64,000 bases of DNA from Solitalea agri (GTDB taxonomy: Bacteria; Bacteroidota; Bacteroidia; Sphingobacteriales; Sphingobacteriaceae): NCBI RefSeq assembly GCF_023914155.1, contig NZ_JAMWYS010000024.1:310001-374000 (forward strand). The letters run 5' to 3'. A program made the position numbers and the translations under genes. This document shows, in pieces, positions 10,472 through 18,414 of the stretch; the stretch's first letter is position 1, and each line of letters opens with the position of its first letter. Below the pieces are notes generated by a model. The model did not search any database and was not told where the DNA came from. It was given only the letters and a program-made list of their open reading frames with translations.

Positions 10472-11368
10472 TTACAACTTCACTCCTATTCTGAGTTTTG
10501 CACTGCGTGCTCTATTGTTCTCTTTTATTTCTTCATCCGTTGGCACAATTGCTTTACGGGTAAAAGCTTCCAATGGTTTTATTTCATTTCCATAGAAATC
10601 TTTTTCTACCTCACCCCTAAACTTGCCCTTATTAATGAAGTTCTTTACCAATCGGTCTTCTAACGAGTGATAAGACATTACCACCAAACGACCTCCTGGC
10701 TTTAATATTTCAGCAGCCTGCTCAAGCATCTCTACCAAAGCCTCCAATTCATGGTTTACTTCAATTCTGATTGCCTGAAACAACTGAGCATAATACTGAT
10801 TCTCTTTCCCTCTCTTCACCAGGGGCTTAACTACTTCCTTAAGCTGAGCAATTGTTTCAATTGGCTCTCTTAATCGAGCTATTACAATTGTTTTAGCCAA
10901 TGTTTTCGAATTTTGGATCTCACCATACATCCCGAAAATCCGATGCAGTTCAGCTTCTTCATACTCGTTGATTACCTTTTTTGCAGTTAGATCAGATGCC
11001 TGATCCATACGCATATCTAAATCGGCATCAAAACGAATTGAAAACCCTCTTTCAGCACTATCAAACTGATGAGAAGAAACTCCAAGATCGGCTAGGATTC
11101 CATCAACCTGCGTAAAGCCGTTCATTTTACAGAACTTCTTTAGGTACCTGAAATTTTGTGCTACAAAGATGAATCGATCGTCTTGTGGTGCATTGGCCTC
11201 AGCATCAGGGTCTTGATCAAACGAAATAAGCGTTCCGTTGTTCAATTGAGCTAAAATAGCTTTAGAGTGTCCCCCTCCTCCAAATGTCACATCAACATAT
11301 ACTCCATCAGGATTGATATTCAACCCTTCAAGACATTCCTTTAACATTACTGGATTATGGTAGCTCAT
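10472..11368 (-). CDS. rsmH: 16S rRNA (cytosine-1402-N4)-methyltransferase RsmH
   Basis: RsmH (MraW) methylates N4 of C1402 in 16S rRNA using S-adenosylmethionine. The product has the early motif HNPVMLKECLEGL, the SAM-binding loop DVTFGGGGHS (about residues 27-36), GILADLGVSSHQFD, and the C-terminal SYHSLEDRLVK segment. The ATG at 11368 is preferred; one codon further upstream is a TTG. It overlaps the end of mraZ by 14 bp, as is usual in dcw clusters. Confidence 0.96.
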   Translation of the reverse strand: MSYHNPVMLKECLEGLNINPDGVYVDVTFGGGGHSKAILAQLNNGTLISFDQDPDAEANAPQDDRFIFVAQNFRYLKKFCKMNGFTQVDGILADLGVSSHQFDSAERGFSIRFDADLDMRMDQASDLTAKKVINEYEEAELHRIFGMYGEIQNSKTLAKTIVIARLREPIETIAQLKEVVKPLVKRGKENQYYAQLFQAIRIEVNHELEALVEMLEQAAEILKPGGRLVVMSYHSLEDRLVKNFINKGKFRGEVEKDFYGNEIKPLEAFTRKAIVPTDEEIKENNRARSAKLRIGVKL

Positions 11369-11831
11369 CAAAACTCCTTTCTCCGGCTTTTCCGCCCATC
11401 ACTTCCTCAGCTAACAAAGCAAAATCCTCCGGTTCTTCATTTAATAAATTATCATAAGCCTCTTTCGACCAGATTTCAATCCGATCTGAATAAGGGAACA
11501 ATACTAACTCTCCATCGATACCTGCGTATTCAAGCAATGACTTGGGCAATAACAAACGGTTATTAGTATCAAGAGTCAGTTCAGTTGCTCCGCGAAAAAA
11601 ATAGCGGGCAAAATTCCTATTCTTCTGATTATAAAGATTTAGCTTATTTACTTCGGCACTGATATTTTGCCAAACATTGAAAGGATAAAGTACTAAACAC
11701 TTCTCAAACCCTCTGTTAATCACAAACTTGTCCGACGCTTCTTCAGGAAGCTGCTTTTTGAGCCCGGCAGGAAGCATAATCCTTCCTTTGGGATCAACTT
11801 TGCAGTCATATTCTCCGATGAATTGTGTCAT
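11355..11831 (-). CDS. mraZ: MraZ, transcriptional regulator of the dcw cluster
   Basis: MraZ is an AbrB-fold DNA-binding protein that represses its own dcw operon in the bacteria where it was studied. The 158-residue protein contains two MraZ repeats, each with the DxKGRI/DxNNRL-type core (CKVDPKGRIMLPAGL near residue 10 and LTLDTNNRLLLPKSLL near 85). It is the first gene of the cluster. GTGG repeats upstream at 11879-11915 are likely its binding boxes. Assignment is firm; autoregulation here is inferred. Confidence 0.96.
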   Translation of the reverse strand: MTQFIGEYDCKVDPKGRIMLPAGLKKQLPEEASDKFVINRGFEKCLVLYPFNVWQNISAEVNKLNLYNQKNRNFARYFFRGATELTLDTNNRLLLPKSLLEYAGIDGELVLFPYSDRIEIWSKEAYDNLLNEEPEDFALLAEEVMGGKAGERSFDELP

Positions 11832-11878
11832 GTAAGTGGTCTTTTTCCAAAATATCTATGTAAAGGTAGATATTATTT

Positions 11879-11915
11879 CCACTTACTCCCACATTTTACC
11901 ACAAAAGTTTTCCAC
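11879..11915 (-). promoter_or_regulatory. Putative MraZ-binding repeats (GTGG at 10-bp phasing)
   Basis: On the minus strand, approaching mraZ, GTGG occurs four times. On the plus strand these are CCAC at 11912, 11899, 11889 and 11879, so the spacing is 13, 10 and 10 bp. A fifth GTGGAAA is at 11957-11960. MraZ proteins studied in other bacteria bind short direct repeats with about 10-bp periodicity upstream of mraZ (TGGGN boxes in E. coli). The location, 48 bp from the mraZ start, fits. The exact box sequence and the promoter are not resolved. Confidence 0.6.
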
Positions 11916-12094
11916 AGAAACGGGCTTTCATACTGATAGTCAAAAACATAGATTTTCCACATTTTTAAGCCAAAAACGCAGATTATAAAAAAGAAGAAAT
12001 AGTTAGGCAGAAATAAATTCTCCAGGCGAAAGAACTATATAATTACAAAATTGCTTTCGCGTGGAGAAAAGTGGGGAGAATAGCGAGCCGTATT

Positions 12095-13135
12095 TTATCT
12101 CGCTACAATATGAAGAATTTTTAATAGCCAATAGAATCCGGCGGCGAACAAGCCCGAAACAGGAATAGTTAATAACCACGCCCATAAAAGACTGATTGTA
12201 ACCCCCCAGCGCACAGCAGATATACGCTTGGTAAGTCCAACACCAATAATTGAACCTGTAATGGTATGTGTAGTACTTACGGGAATACCTAATTCAGCGG
12301 TGGTAAAAAGTGTAGCTGCACCAGCCATTTCAGCCGCAACTCCTTCGAAAGGAGTCATTTTGGTTATTTTGGTTCCCATTGTTTTAACGATTTTCCAACC
12401 GCCAAACAGCGTACCAAAACCAATAGCAGAATAACAACCTATAACAACCCAGGCAGGAATATGCTTAATTTTACCGGCTTCGCGCACAACTACCATCCAT
12501 TGCGGAATACTATCGGGATGCTGATTGGCATATACTACTAAAGCAGCCGCTATAATACCCATTACTTTTTGGGCATCGTTACCACCATGTCCTAAGCTAA
12601 ACAATGCCGATGAAAGCAACTGAAGACCTTTGAAGGTGTTATTAAGCTTATAAGGATTCCCTCGTCTGCTTAGCCATAGCATAATGACTGAGATTGTATA
12701 GGAAACCAACATACCAATAATTGGAGCTGCAACGATAAACAACAAGATGGGAAGAACCACATCCATTTTTACCACGTCAAAGCCTGCATGTGAGATAGCA
12801 GCACCGGCAAAACCACCGATAAGTGTATGTGAGGAGCTGGATGGTATCCCCGCCCACCAGGTAATTAAGTTCCAGATGATGGCAGCGGACAGACCCGCGA
12901 AAATTACTTCGAGAGTAATGGCGTCAGTTTTAACAGTTTTGGCAATGGTATCTGCAACATGAAGTTCGAATATCCAAAACGCCATTACGTTAAAGAAAGC
13001 TGCCCATATAACAGCCTGAAAAGGCGTTAATACTTTGGTGGAAACAATTGTAGCAATAGAATTTGCTGCATCGTGAAAGCCATTGATAAAATCAAACACG
13101 AAGGCTAAAACGATGATGGTGATCAACAGGGTCAT
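12095..13135 (-). CDS. Inorganic phosphate transporter, PiT family
   Basis: This is a low-affinity, ion-coupled phosphate permease of the inner membrane. The 346-residue protein has about ten hydrophobic segments and the two PiT signature repeats: GFHDAANSIATIVSTKVLTP near the N-terminus and GHGGNDAQKVMG in the middle, with SSSHTLIGGFAGA and VSTTHTITGSIIGVG as the paired internal repeats. It lies 23 bp downstream of the DUF47 gene, a pairing found in many bacteria, so the two probably form one transcript and one functional unit. Confidence 0.93.
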   Translation of the reverse strand: MTLLITIIVLAFVFDFINGFHDAANSIATIVSTKVLTPFQAVIWAAFFNVMAFWIFELHVADTIAKTVKTDAITLEVIFAGLSAAIIWNLITWWAGIPSSSSHTLIGGFAGAAISHAGFDVVKMDVVLPILLFIVAAPIIGMLVSYTISVIMLWLSRRGNPYKLNNTFKGLQLLSSALFSLGHGGNDAQKVMGIIAAALVVYANQHPDSIPQWMVVVREAGKIKHIPAWVVIGCYSAIGFGTLFGGWKIVKTMGTKITKMTPFEGVAAEMAGAATLFTTAELGIPVSTTHTITGSIIGVGLTKRISAVRWGVTISLLWAWLLTIPVSGLFAAGFYWLLKILHIVAR

Positions 13136-13158
13136 TCGGAAAGCTTTTCTCTGTTAAA

Positions 13159-13806
13159 CTATGAGTTCTTTAATACAATTGAAGAGATAACGTTAGCTGC
13201 ATCTTCGCATTTATCGGTCGCTAATTCAAGCATTGAAAGAACCTCTTTCATTTTAATCAGCTCTTTTACATCGTCTTCATGCTTGAATAAATCAGCTAAA
13301 GCTTGATCCAGTACATTGTCGGCTTTATTTTCAACACTGTGGATTTTAACAATAGCTTCTCTGATTAGGGTAATGTTTTTAAGACTGTTCAATTCCCTTA
13401 CAGCAATCTTCAACTCCTGTGCACCTTCGTGAATAAGATTTACCAGGTCTTTAACAGCCTGAGAATAATCCATTATATCGTAAAGCAGAAAATCCTTGGC
13501 CGAACCATTTAAATAATCAGCCACGTCATCAATTACTGATGCAAGGTCATGAATATCTTCACGATCAAACGGAGTGATAAAATTACGGCTCAGTTCAGTT
13601 AGAATATTATGAGTGATGTTATCACCCACATGCTCTAAATCATCGATCTTACGGATCAAAGCATTACGCTCATCAACCGTTTTTGTATTTACCAATTCGA
13701 TCATTACGGCCGACATGGTAGTAAGATTTTCTGTTGCTTGCTCGAACAGAGGAAAGAATTTCTTGTCCTTTGGAACAAAAAATTGAAAAATTGAGTTTAA
13801 CGACAT
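13159..13806 (-). CDS. DUF47 (PhoU-like) accessory protein of the phosphate transporter
   Basis: The 215-residue, all-helical protein has the DUF47/TIGR00153 pattern: SIFQFFVPKDKKFFPLFEQ at the N-terminus and two similar helical bundles with DDLEHVGDNITH and VENKADNVLDQAL metal-binding-type segments. Proteins of this family resemble PhoU and are encoded next to PiT permeases, whose activity they are thought to modulate. It is the first gene of the two-gene unit with the permease. The function is inferred from family and context. Confidence 0.88.
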   Translation of the reverse strand: MSLNSIFQFFVPKDKKFFPLFEQATENLTTMSAVMIELVNTKTVDERNALIRKIDDLEHVGDNITHNILTELSRNFITPFDREDIHDLASVIDDVADYLNGSAKDFLLYDIMDYSQAVKDLVNLIHEGAQELKIAVRELNSLKNITLIREAIVKIHSVENKADNVLDQALADLFKHEDDVKELIKMKEVLSMLELATDKCEDAANVISSIVLKNS

Positions 13807-13872
13807 AACACAGCTTGTTGATTAACAGGCAGCAAAAGGATATTGATAATTAATTTAATACAAAATTTATAT

Positions 13873-13914
13873 ACAAAAAAATGAGGAGATGGGTTAATAC
13901 CTACCTCCTCATTC
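13873..13914 (-). terminator. Rho-independent terminator after pgk
   Basis: Reading the minus strand, AATGAGGAG and CTCCTCATT arms (13905-13913 and 13880-13888) enclose a 16-nt loop and are followed by a run of T (plus-strand A run 13874-13880). It lies directly after the pgk stop and before the DUF47 gene. Confidence 0.8.
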
Positions 13915-13920
13915 ATAATG

Positions 13921-15108
13921 TTATTCTAAAACAGCTTTAATACCTGGTAATTCTTTACCTTCAAGTGATTCAAGCATTGCTCCACCACCTGTTGAAACAT
14001 AGCTTACCTTATCCTGGTAACCGAATTGCTTAACTGCTGCCACTGAATCCCCACCGCCAACAAGGGAGAATGCACCGTTAGCAGTTGCAGCTCCAATAGC
14101 ATCACCTAATGCTTTTGTACCGGCAGAAAAATTCTCGAACTCAAAAACTCCTAAAGGACCATTCCACAAAATGGTTTTAGAGTTTTTAATTACTTCTGCA
14201 AAACTGGCCAATGTTTTCGGTCCTGCATCAAGTCCCTGCCATCCATCAGGAATTTCATTTACATTAACCACCTTGGTATTTGCATTATTATCAAATGCAT
14301 CAGCAGCAAGCACATCAACAGGAATAAATATTTTAACTCCTTTAGCTTCGGCTTGCTTTAAAATGTCCAGTGCAAGATCCATTTTATCGTCTTCACAGAT
14401 CGAATCTCCCACTTTACCACCCTGAGCCTTTACAAAGGTGTAGGTCATACCGCCACCAATAATGATGTTATTAACGGTATCAAGCATTTTATTGATAATG
14501 GTAATTTTTGAAGAAACTTTTGATCCTCCTAAAACTGCAGTAACTGGCTTTTCACCATTCTTCAGTACTTTATCAATCGCTACAATTTCTTTAGCCATTA
14601 AGTAACCAAAGCATTTAGCTTGTGGGAAGAATTTAGCAATGATAGCTGTGGAAGCATGAGCACGGTGTGCGGTACCAAAAGCATCATTCACATAAATATC
14701 ACCCAGTTTAGCCAATTGCTGCGCAAAGGCTTCATCACCTGCTTCTTCTTCTTTATGAAAACGAAGGTTCTCAAGTAATAAAATTTGCCCTGGCTTTAAT
14801 GAAGCTGCTGCTGTTTCGGCAGGTTCGCCAATACAATCAGAAGCAAAAACAACCTCGGCGCCCATCACCTTGGCAACATGATCTTTTACATGTTTTAATG
14901 AATATTTGTCTTCTGCACCTTTTGGGCGACCAAGGTGCGACATAATGATTGGCATTCCGCCATCAGCTAAAATCTTTTTAATAGTAGGTGCCGATTCCTG
15001 GATACGGGTATCGTCGGTAATTTCAAAGTTCTCGTTAAGTGGCACATTGAAGTCTACGCGAATCAAAGCCTTCTTTCCTGAAAAATTAAAATTGTCTATG
15101 GTTTTCAT
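13921..15108 (-). CDS. pgk: Phosphoglycerate kinase
   Basis: Pgk converts 1,3-bisphosphoglycerate and ADP to 3-phosphoglycerate and ATP in glycolysis. The 395-residue protein starts with the substrate-binding segment [15 protein letters not shown], has the SHLGRPKG motif near residue 58 and [14 protein letters not shown] near 140, and ends with the nucleotide-binding [13 protein letters not shown] and [13 protein letters not shown] segments. It is 196 bp downstream of gapA in the same direction. A strong terminator follows it. Glycolytic neighbours and motifs make the call secure. Confidence 0.98.
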   Translation of the reverse strand: MKTIDNFNFSGKKALIRVDFNVPLNENFEITDDTRIQESAPTIKKILADGGMPIIMSHLGRPKGAEDKYSLKHVKDHVAKVMGAEVVFASDCIGEPAETAAASLKPGQILLLENLRFHKEEEAGDEAFAQQLAKLGDIYVNDAFGTAHRAHASTAIIAKFFPQAKCFGYLMAKEIVAIDKVLKNGEKPVTAVLGGSKVSSKITIINKMLDTVNNIIIGGGMTYTFVKAQGGKVGDSICEDDKMDLALDILKQAEAKGVKIFIPVDVLAADAFDNNANTKVVNVNEIPDGWQGLDAGPKTLASFAEVIKNSKTILWNGPLGVFEFENFSAGTKALGDAIGAATANGAFSLVGGGDSVAAVKQFGYQDKVSYVSTGGGAMLESLEGKELPGIKAVLE

Positions 15109-15304
15109 ATTTTATATTAACTATGAGTAACTAATACGTATTGAGTAAACTATTAATTGTTTTACTTCCAACGAATCCTCCCCGATAGATTCTAAGCGCT
15201 GCGAAAATACGATAATCCTTTAGTTTTTGTTAAAACAATAATAAAATAGAGTAAACAGTTTTGTCAATGAATATCCATTCATTAACTAGTTATAAAAGAG
15301 AACT

Positions 15305-16303
15305 TTACTGTAACCATTTTACCACCAATTCTGTCAATCTGCTGGAGTAACCGAACTCATTATCATACCAACCCACTACTTTCACCATCTCTCCCACCAC
15401 CGAAGTAAGCTGAGAATCAAAAATACATGAGTACGGATTATCCAGAATATCAACCGAAACAATGGGATCGACTGTATACTGAACAATTCCTTTTAGTTCA
15501 TTTTCTGATGCTTTTAAGAAAGCCTCATTTATTTCATTAACTGTTGGTACCGACTTTAAAATACATGTAAAGTCTGTAAGGGAACCGTTAGGAACGGGCA
15601 CACGAACTCCGGCTCCCCCCAATTTCCCATCAAGATGAGGAAAAACAGAAGTTATTGCTTTTGCAGCACCAGTAGTAGTAGGAATTATCGACTGTGCCGC
15701 GGCACGCGCCCGTCTTAAATCTTTATGAGGTGCGTCGTGTAACGATTGATCACCCGTATATGAGTGTATAGTAGTAATATAACCGCTCTCTATACCCCAT
15801 AATTCATCCAATACTTTTATCATCGGTGCCAAATTATTAGTGGTACAAGAAGCATTGGAGATTATTTTCTTATCTGTTTTTAATAATTCCTCATTAACAC
15901 CCAACACAATGGTAGGAACTTCTTTATCAGGTGAAGGAGCAGAAATTATTACACGTTTAGCACCCGCTTTTAAATGTAAATCCGCTTTTTCCTTTTGTGT
16001 AAACTTTCCTGTCGATTCAATAACAACATCAATATCAAGCTGAGCCCACGGCAATTGCTTTGGATCTGCCTGACGATATATGTTAATTCGATGGCCATTT
16101 ATAATTAAATGATCTTCGCAGAAGCTAACATCACCTTGAAAAGTGCGATGAATAGAATCATACTTAAACAAGTGAGCCATTGTTGCTGCATCTGTTAAAT
16201 CATTAATGGCAACGATTTCAATAGATGTATTCAATAAGGCGCGACGAAGAAACACACGCCCAATACGGCCGAACCCGTTAATGGCTACTTTTATTTTTGA
16301 CAT
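15305..16303 (-). CDS. gap: Glyceraldehyde-3-phosphate dehydrogenase, type I
   Basis: GAPDH oxidises glyceraldehyde 3-phosphate with NAD and phosphate. The 332-residue protein shows the N-terminal NAD-binding NGFGRIGRVFLRRAL (9-23), the catalytic-cysteine motif SNASCTTNNLAP near residue 150, the HSYTGDQ loop, and WYDNEFGYSSRL near the C-terminus. It lies upstream of pgk on the same strand. A -7-like TATTTTTG (minus strand, 16326-16333) lies 23 bp before the ATG. Whether it is used for glycolysis or gluconeogenesis cannot be told from the sequence. Confidence 0.97.
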   Translation of the reverse strand: MSKIKVAINGFGRIGRVFLRRALLNTSIEIVAINDLTDAATMAHLFKYDSIHRTFQGDVSFCEDHLIINGHRINIYRQADPKQLPWAQLDIDVVIESTGKFTQKEKADLHLKAGAKRVIISAPSPDKEVPTIVLGVNEELLKTDKKIISNASCTTNNLAPMIKVLDELWGIESGYITTIHSYTGDQSLHDAPHKDLRRARAAAQSIIPTTTGAAKAITSVFPHLDGKLGGAGVRVPVPNGSLTDFTCILKSVPTVNEINEAFLKASENELKGIVQYTVDPIVSVDILDNPYSCIFDSQLTSVVGEMVKVVGWYDNEFGYSSRLTELVVKWLQ

Positions 16304-16403
16304 AATTGCTTGATATATTGGCCCCCAAAAATATCAGTTTCAAGGTCCAATACCGCGAAAAAATGATTTTTAAAAAAAAATTTCAATCGTATCATTTTTC
16401 TCT

Positions 16404-16411
16404 TATTTTTG
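16404..16411 (+). promoter_or_regulatory. Promoter -7 element (TATTTTTG) of the tRNA-Glu array
   Basis: TATTTTTG matches the Bacteroidota -7 consensus TAnnTTTG and lies 21 bp upstream of the first tRNA-Glu. The -33 region is only a weak TTTC near 16381. Placement supports transcription of the array from here. Confidence 0.5.
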
Positions 16412-16431
16412 CAGTCCGTTAAAAAAATAAA

Positions 16432-16503
16432 GGCCCGTTCGTCTAGGGGTTAGGACGCCAGATTTTCATTCTGGAAACACGGGTTCGATTCCCGTACGGG
16501 CTA
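16432..16503 (+). tRNA. tRNA-Glu (UUC), copy 1
   Basis: A 72-nt cloverleaf: acceptor GGCCCGT pairs with ACGGGCT through a G1-U72 wobble, the anticodon stem CCAGA/TCTGG encloses loop TTTTCAT with anticodon TTC, and the T arm ACGGG-TTCGATT-CCCGT is perfect. CCA is not encoded. It is the first of four identical copies. Confidence 0.96.
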
Positions 16504-16574
16504 CTAAAAATAGCTTTTTAGCAGCAAAGCTTAAGATGTAAGCTTTTTCTATTTTAACAAAACTTTGAATGATT

Positions 16575-16646
16575 GGCCCGTTCGTCTAGGGGTTAGGACG
16601 CCAGATTTTCATTCTGGAAACACGGGTTCGATTCCCGTACGGGCTA
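16575..16646 (+). tRNA. tRNA-Glu (UUC), copy 2
   Basis: Identical in sequence to copy 1, with anticodon TTC and the same 72-nt cloverleaf. It is separated from copy 1 by a 71-bp spacer with a hairpin. Confidence 0.96.
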
Positions 16647-16715
16647 CTAAAATTTATTTTTAGTAGCAAAGCTTAAGATGTAAGCTTTTTCTATTTTACA
16701 AAACTTTGAATGATT

Positions 16716-16787
16716 GGCCCGTTCGTCTAGGGGTTAGGACGCCAGATTTTCATTCTGGAAACACGGGTTCGATTCCCGTACGGGCTA
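16716..16787 (+). tRNA. tRNA-Glu (UUC), copy 3
   Basis: Identical in sequence to copy 1. The 69-bp spacer before it carries the same AAAGCTTA/TAAGCTTT hairpin. Confidence 0.96.
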
Positions 16788-16857
16788 CTAAAATTTACTT
16801 TTAGTAGTAAAGCTTAAGATGTAAGCTTTTTCTATTTGATTAAAATTTTGAATGATT

Positions 16858-16929
16858 GGCCCGTTCGTCTAGGGGTTAGGACGCCAGATTTTCATTCTGG
16901 AAACACGGGTTCGATTCCCGTACGGGCTA
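16858..16929 (+). tRNA. tRNA-Glu (UUC), copy 4
   Basis: Identical in sequence to copy 1. It is the last unit of the array and, unlike the others, is followed by a strong terminator. Confidence 0.95.
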
Positions 16930-16941
16930 CACTTTTCATAT

Positions 16942-16975
16942 AAAAGCCTGCAAATTTTATTTGCAGGCTTTTTGT
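16942..16975 (+). terminator. Terminator of the tRNA-Glu array
   Basis: AAAAGCCTGCAAA (16942-16954) pairs with TTTGCAGGCTTTT (16960-16972) around a 5-nt loop and runs into TTTTG and TTTTT. It lies 12 bp after the last tRNA. Confidence 0.9.
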
Positions 16976-17027
16976 TTTTATATGAATTTCTCCTTTCTAT
17001 TTCAGAATGGAACAACTTCAGGCACAT

Positions 17028-17060
17028 AAAAAATAAAAAGAGCACTGAGATTCAGTGCTC
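17028..17060 (-). terminator. Terminator after the 17085 lipoprotein gene
   Basis: GAGCACTGA and TCAGTGCTC arms (17040-17048, 17052-17060) enclose a 3-nt loop. On the minus strand the hairpin is followed by CTTTTTATTTTT. It closes the minus-strand lipoprotein gene that converges with the tRNA array. Confidence 0.85.
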
Positions 17061-17084
17061 CTTAAAAATTCTTATCACTATATT

Positions 17085-18134
17085 CTATTTTGAAACTGCC
17101 ATTTGTGGTATGGCAGCCACTCTTACCGTATCAGCTTTCTGTTCAATTAGGCGAATCATATCTCCATCCACCCTAAATTTACCGGTTCCGATGATTTCCC
17201 ATCGATCAGATTTATTCATATCACAATCAAAATAAGAGAAGTTAACAATAATTGAGTCGCCTTCGTATTTCATATTAATTGAATCGAACTGGCGGAACCA
17301 ACTCGAGCCGTAAGAAACAAAATATCCGTTATTGATCTGTTTTAGCAGTTTGGGTTCTTTTTTAAACCAACCCGTCAAAAAACGGATTTGCTTTTCAGAA
17401 CCTTGAAATTCAAAATCCAGTGCATCGATCAACAGATTTTTAAAACCCGAATAGTTTGTATTAGGGTCGCCGTCGGAAGCGGAATAATCTGCTCCTGCCA
17501 TTGTACTATAATATCCTAAAACAGCTCTCACTGGCTTTGGGCAGGTATAAACATATTCGGTATTTACGGTAATGGCTACCAATGAATCATTCATGTGCGG
17601 ATCGAAACGATTTTGCAGCCATAAGATTTGTTTAAAGCCATTATCATTTAATCCCGGATCTTTCACCCATTGAATATCTTTATCCGGAGTACCAATAAAG
17701 GTTTCTTTTAAACTTACTGAATCAGTTCTTTCATTTTTAGGATCAATAATTCCACCGGATAACTGACCATTTTGAATATCCGCTTTTACAATCTGTTTAA
17801 ATCCTGTTTCGAAAAGAGCTTTGGCTTCTAAGTGGCCTTGCTCATCAATTTCACCTTCTATCGGAATACGTTTACCACTTTTTTTAATTACGGCGAAACC
17901 TTTCACTTTTCCTTCTTTTGCCGATAAATTCACAACTACATCCTCACGTTTGTTGATTTTTCCAGTAAATGTTTTCTTGAAATTCAGTTTTTCAGAACCT
18001 AAAACAGCGGGAGCTGATTTTTTGGGCCGTTCCTCCTTTTCATGGATAACGGCATTCGATCTTTCGTTTTTTATACATGAGGAAAGCAAAAAAACAAAAA
18101 TCACCAGGTTAATTAGATAGTAAACGTTCTTCAT
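17085..18134 (-). CDS. Lipoprotein of unknown function
   Basis: I do not recognise a family. The ATG at 18134 is preferred over a TTG at 18155 because it gives a direct lipoprotein signal, MKNVYYLINLVIFVFLLSSC, with the lipobox cysteine at residue 20. The mature 330-residue protein begins with a charged linker, then has repeated beta-like segments (about residues 45-125) and a C-terminal half rich in aromatic residues and isolated cysteines (CPKPVR, YFDCDMN). It stands alone with its own terminator. An envelope location is inferred from the signal; nothing more can be said about its role. Confidence 0.8.
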   Translation of the reverse strand: MKNVYYLINLVIFVFLLSSCIKNERSNAVIHEKEERPKKSAPAVLGSEKLNFKKTFTGKINKREDVVVNLSAKEGKVKGFAVIKKSGKRIPIEGEIDEQGHLEAKALFETGFKQIVKADIQNGQLSGGIIDPKNERTDSVSLKETFIGTPDKDIQWVKDPGLNDNGFKQILWLQNRFDPHMNDSLVAITVNTEYVYTCPKPVRAVLGYYSTMAGADYSASDGDPNTNYSGFKNLLIDALDFEFQGSEKQIRFLTGWFKKEPKLLKQINNGYFVSYGSSWFRQFDSINMKYEGDSIIVNFSYFDCDMNKSDRWEIIGTGKFRVDGDMIRLIEQKADTVRVAAIPQMAVSK

Positions 18135-18340
18135 AATACGTTTGTTAAGAGCCAAGTAATGGACGAATATAACTAAATTCCAAATTTATCCGCAACGCCT
18201 TCATTTAAAATACTTTACAAAAAGGCAAAAAAGTTTTTTTTACGATAGGATAAACGCTGAAAATCATATTAATAGTATGAAAAAATGACTAAAAGTTTAA
18301 TTTCCGTTTTTCAATCTAGACATTCATATTAATTTTTCCA

Positions 18341-18372
18341 AAACAAAAATCCCGACAATACCTTGTCGGGAT
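18341..18372 (-). terminator. Terminator of the SusC/SusD signalling operon
   Basis: Perfect 10-bp arms ATCCCGACAA (18349-18358) and TTGTCGGGAT (18363-18372) enclose TACC. On the minus strand the stem is followed by TTTTTGTTT. It lies 43 bp past the PKD-like gene stop. Confidence 0.9.
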
Positions 18373-18414
18373 GCATTTATATTAGTTATGAAAAGAAGTT
18401 ACTGAGATTCTACC

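Larger units (their letters stand above)
16432..16929 (+). repeat. Tandem array of four tRNA-Glu units, about 142 bp each
   Basis: Units begin at 16432, 16575, 16716 and 16858 (period 143, 141, 142). The tRNA part is identical in all four and the 69-71 bp spacers are close to identical. Each spacer contains a perfect hairpin AAAGCTTA-AGATG-TAAGCTTT followed by a T-rich stretch. This is a recent or homogenised tandem amplification. Confidence 0.95.

Noticed and set aside
12003-12185. 60-codon minus-strand frame overlapping the phosphate transporter 3' end
   Set aside because: It is out of phase with the real gene and has no support.
16504-16857. Spacer hairpins of the tRNA-Glu array as full terminators
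   Set aside because: The 8-bp AT-rich stems with broken T tracts are weak compared with the end terminator at 16942, so they are described as part of the repeat unit only.
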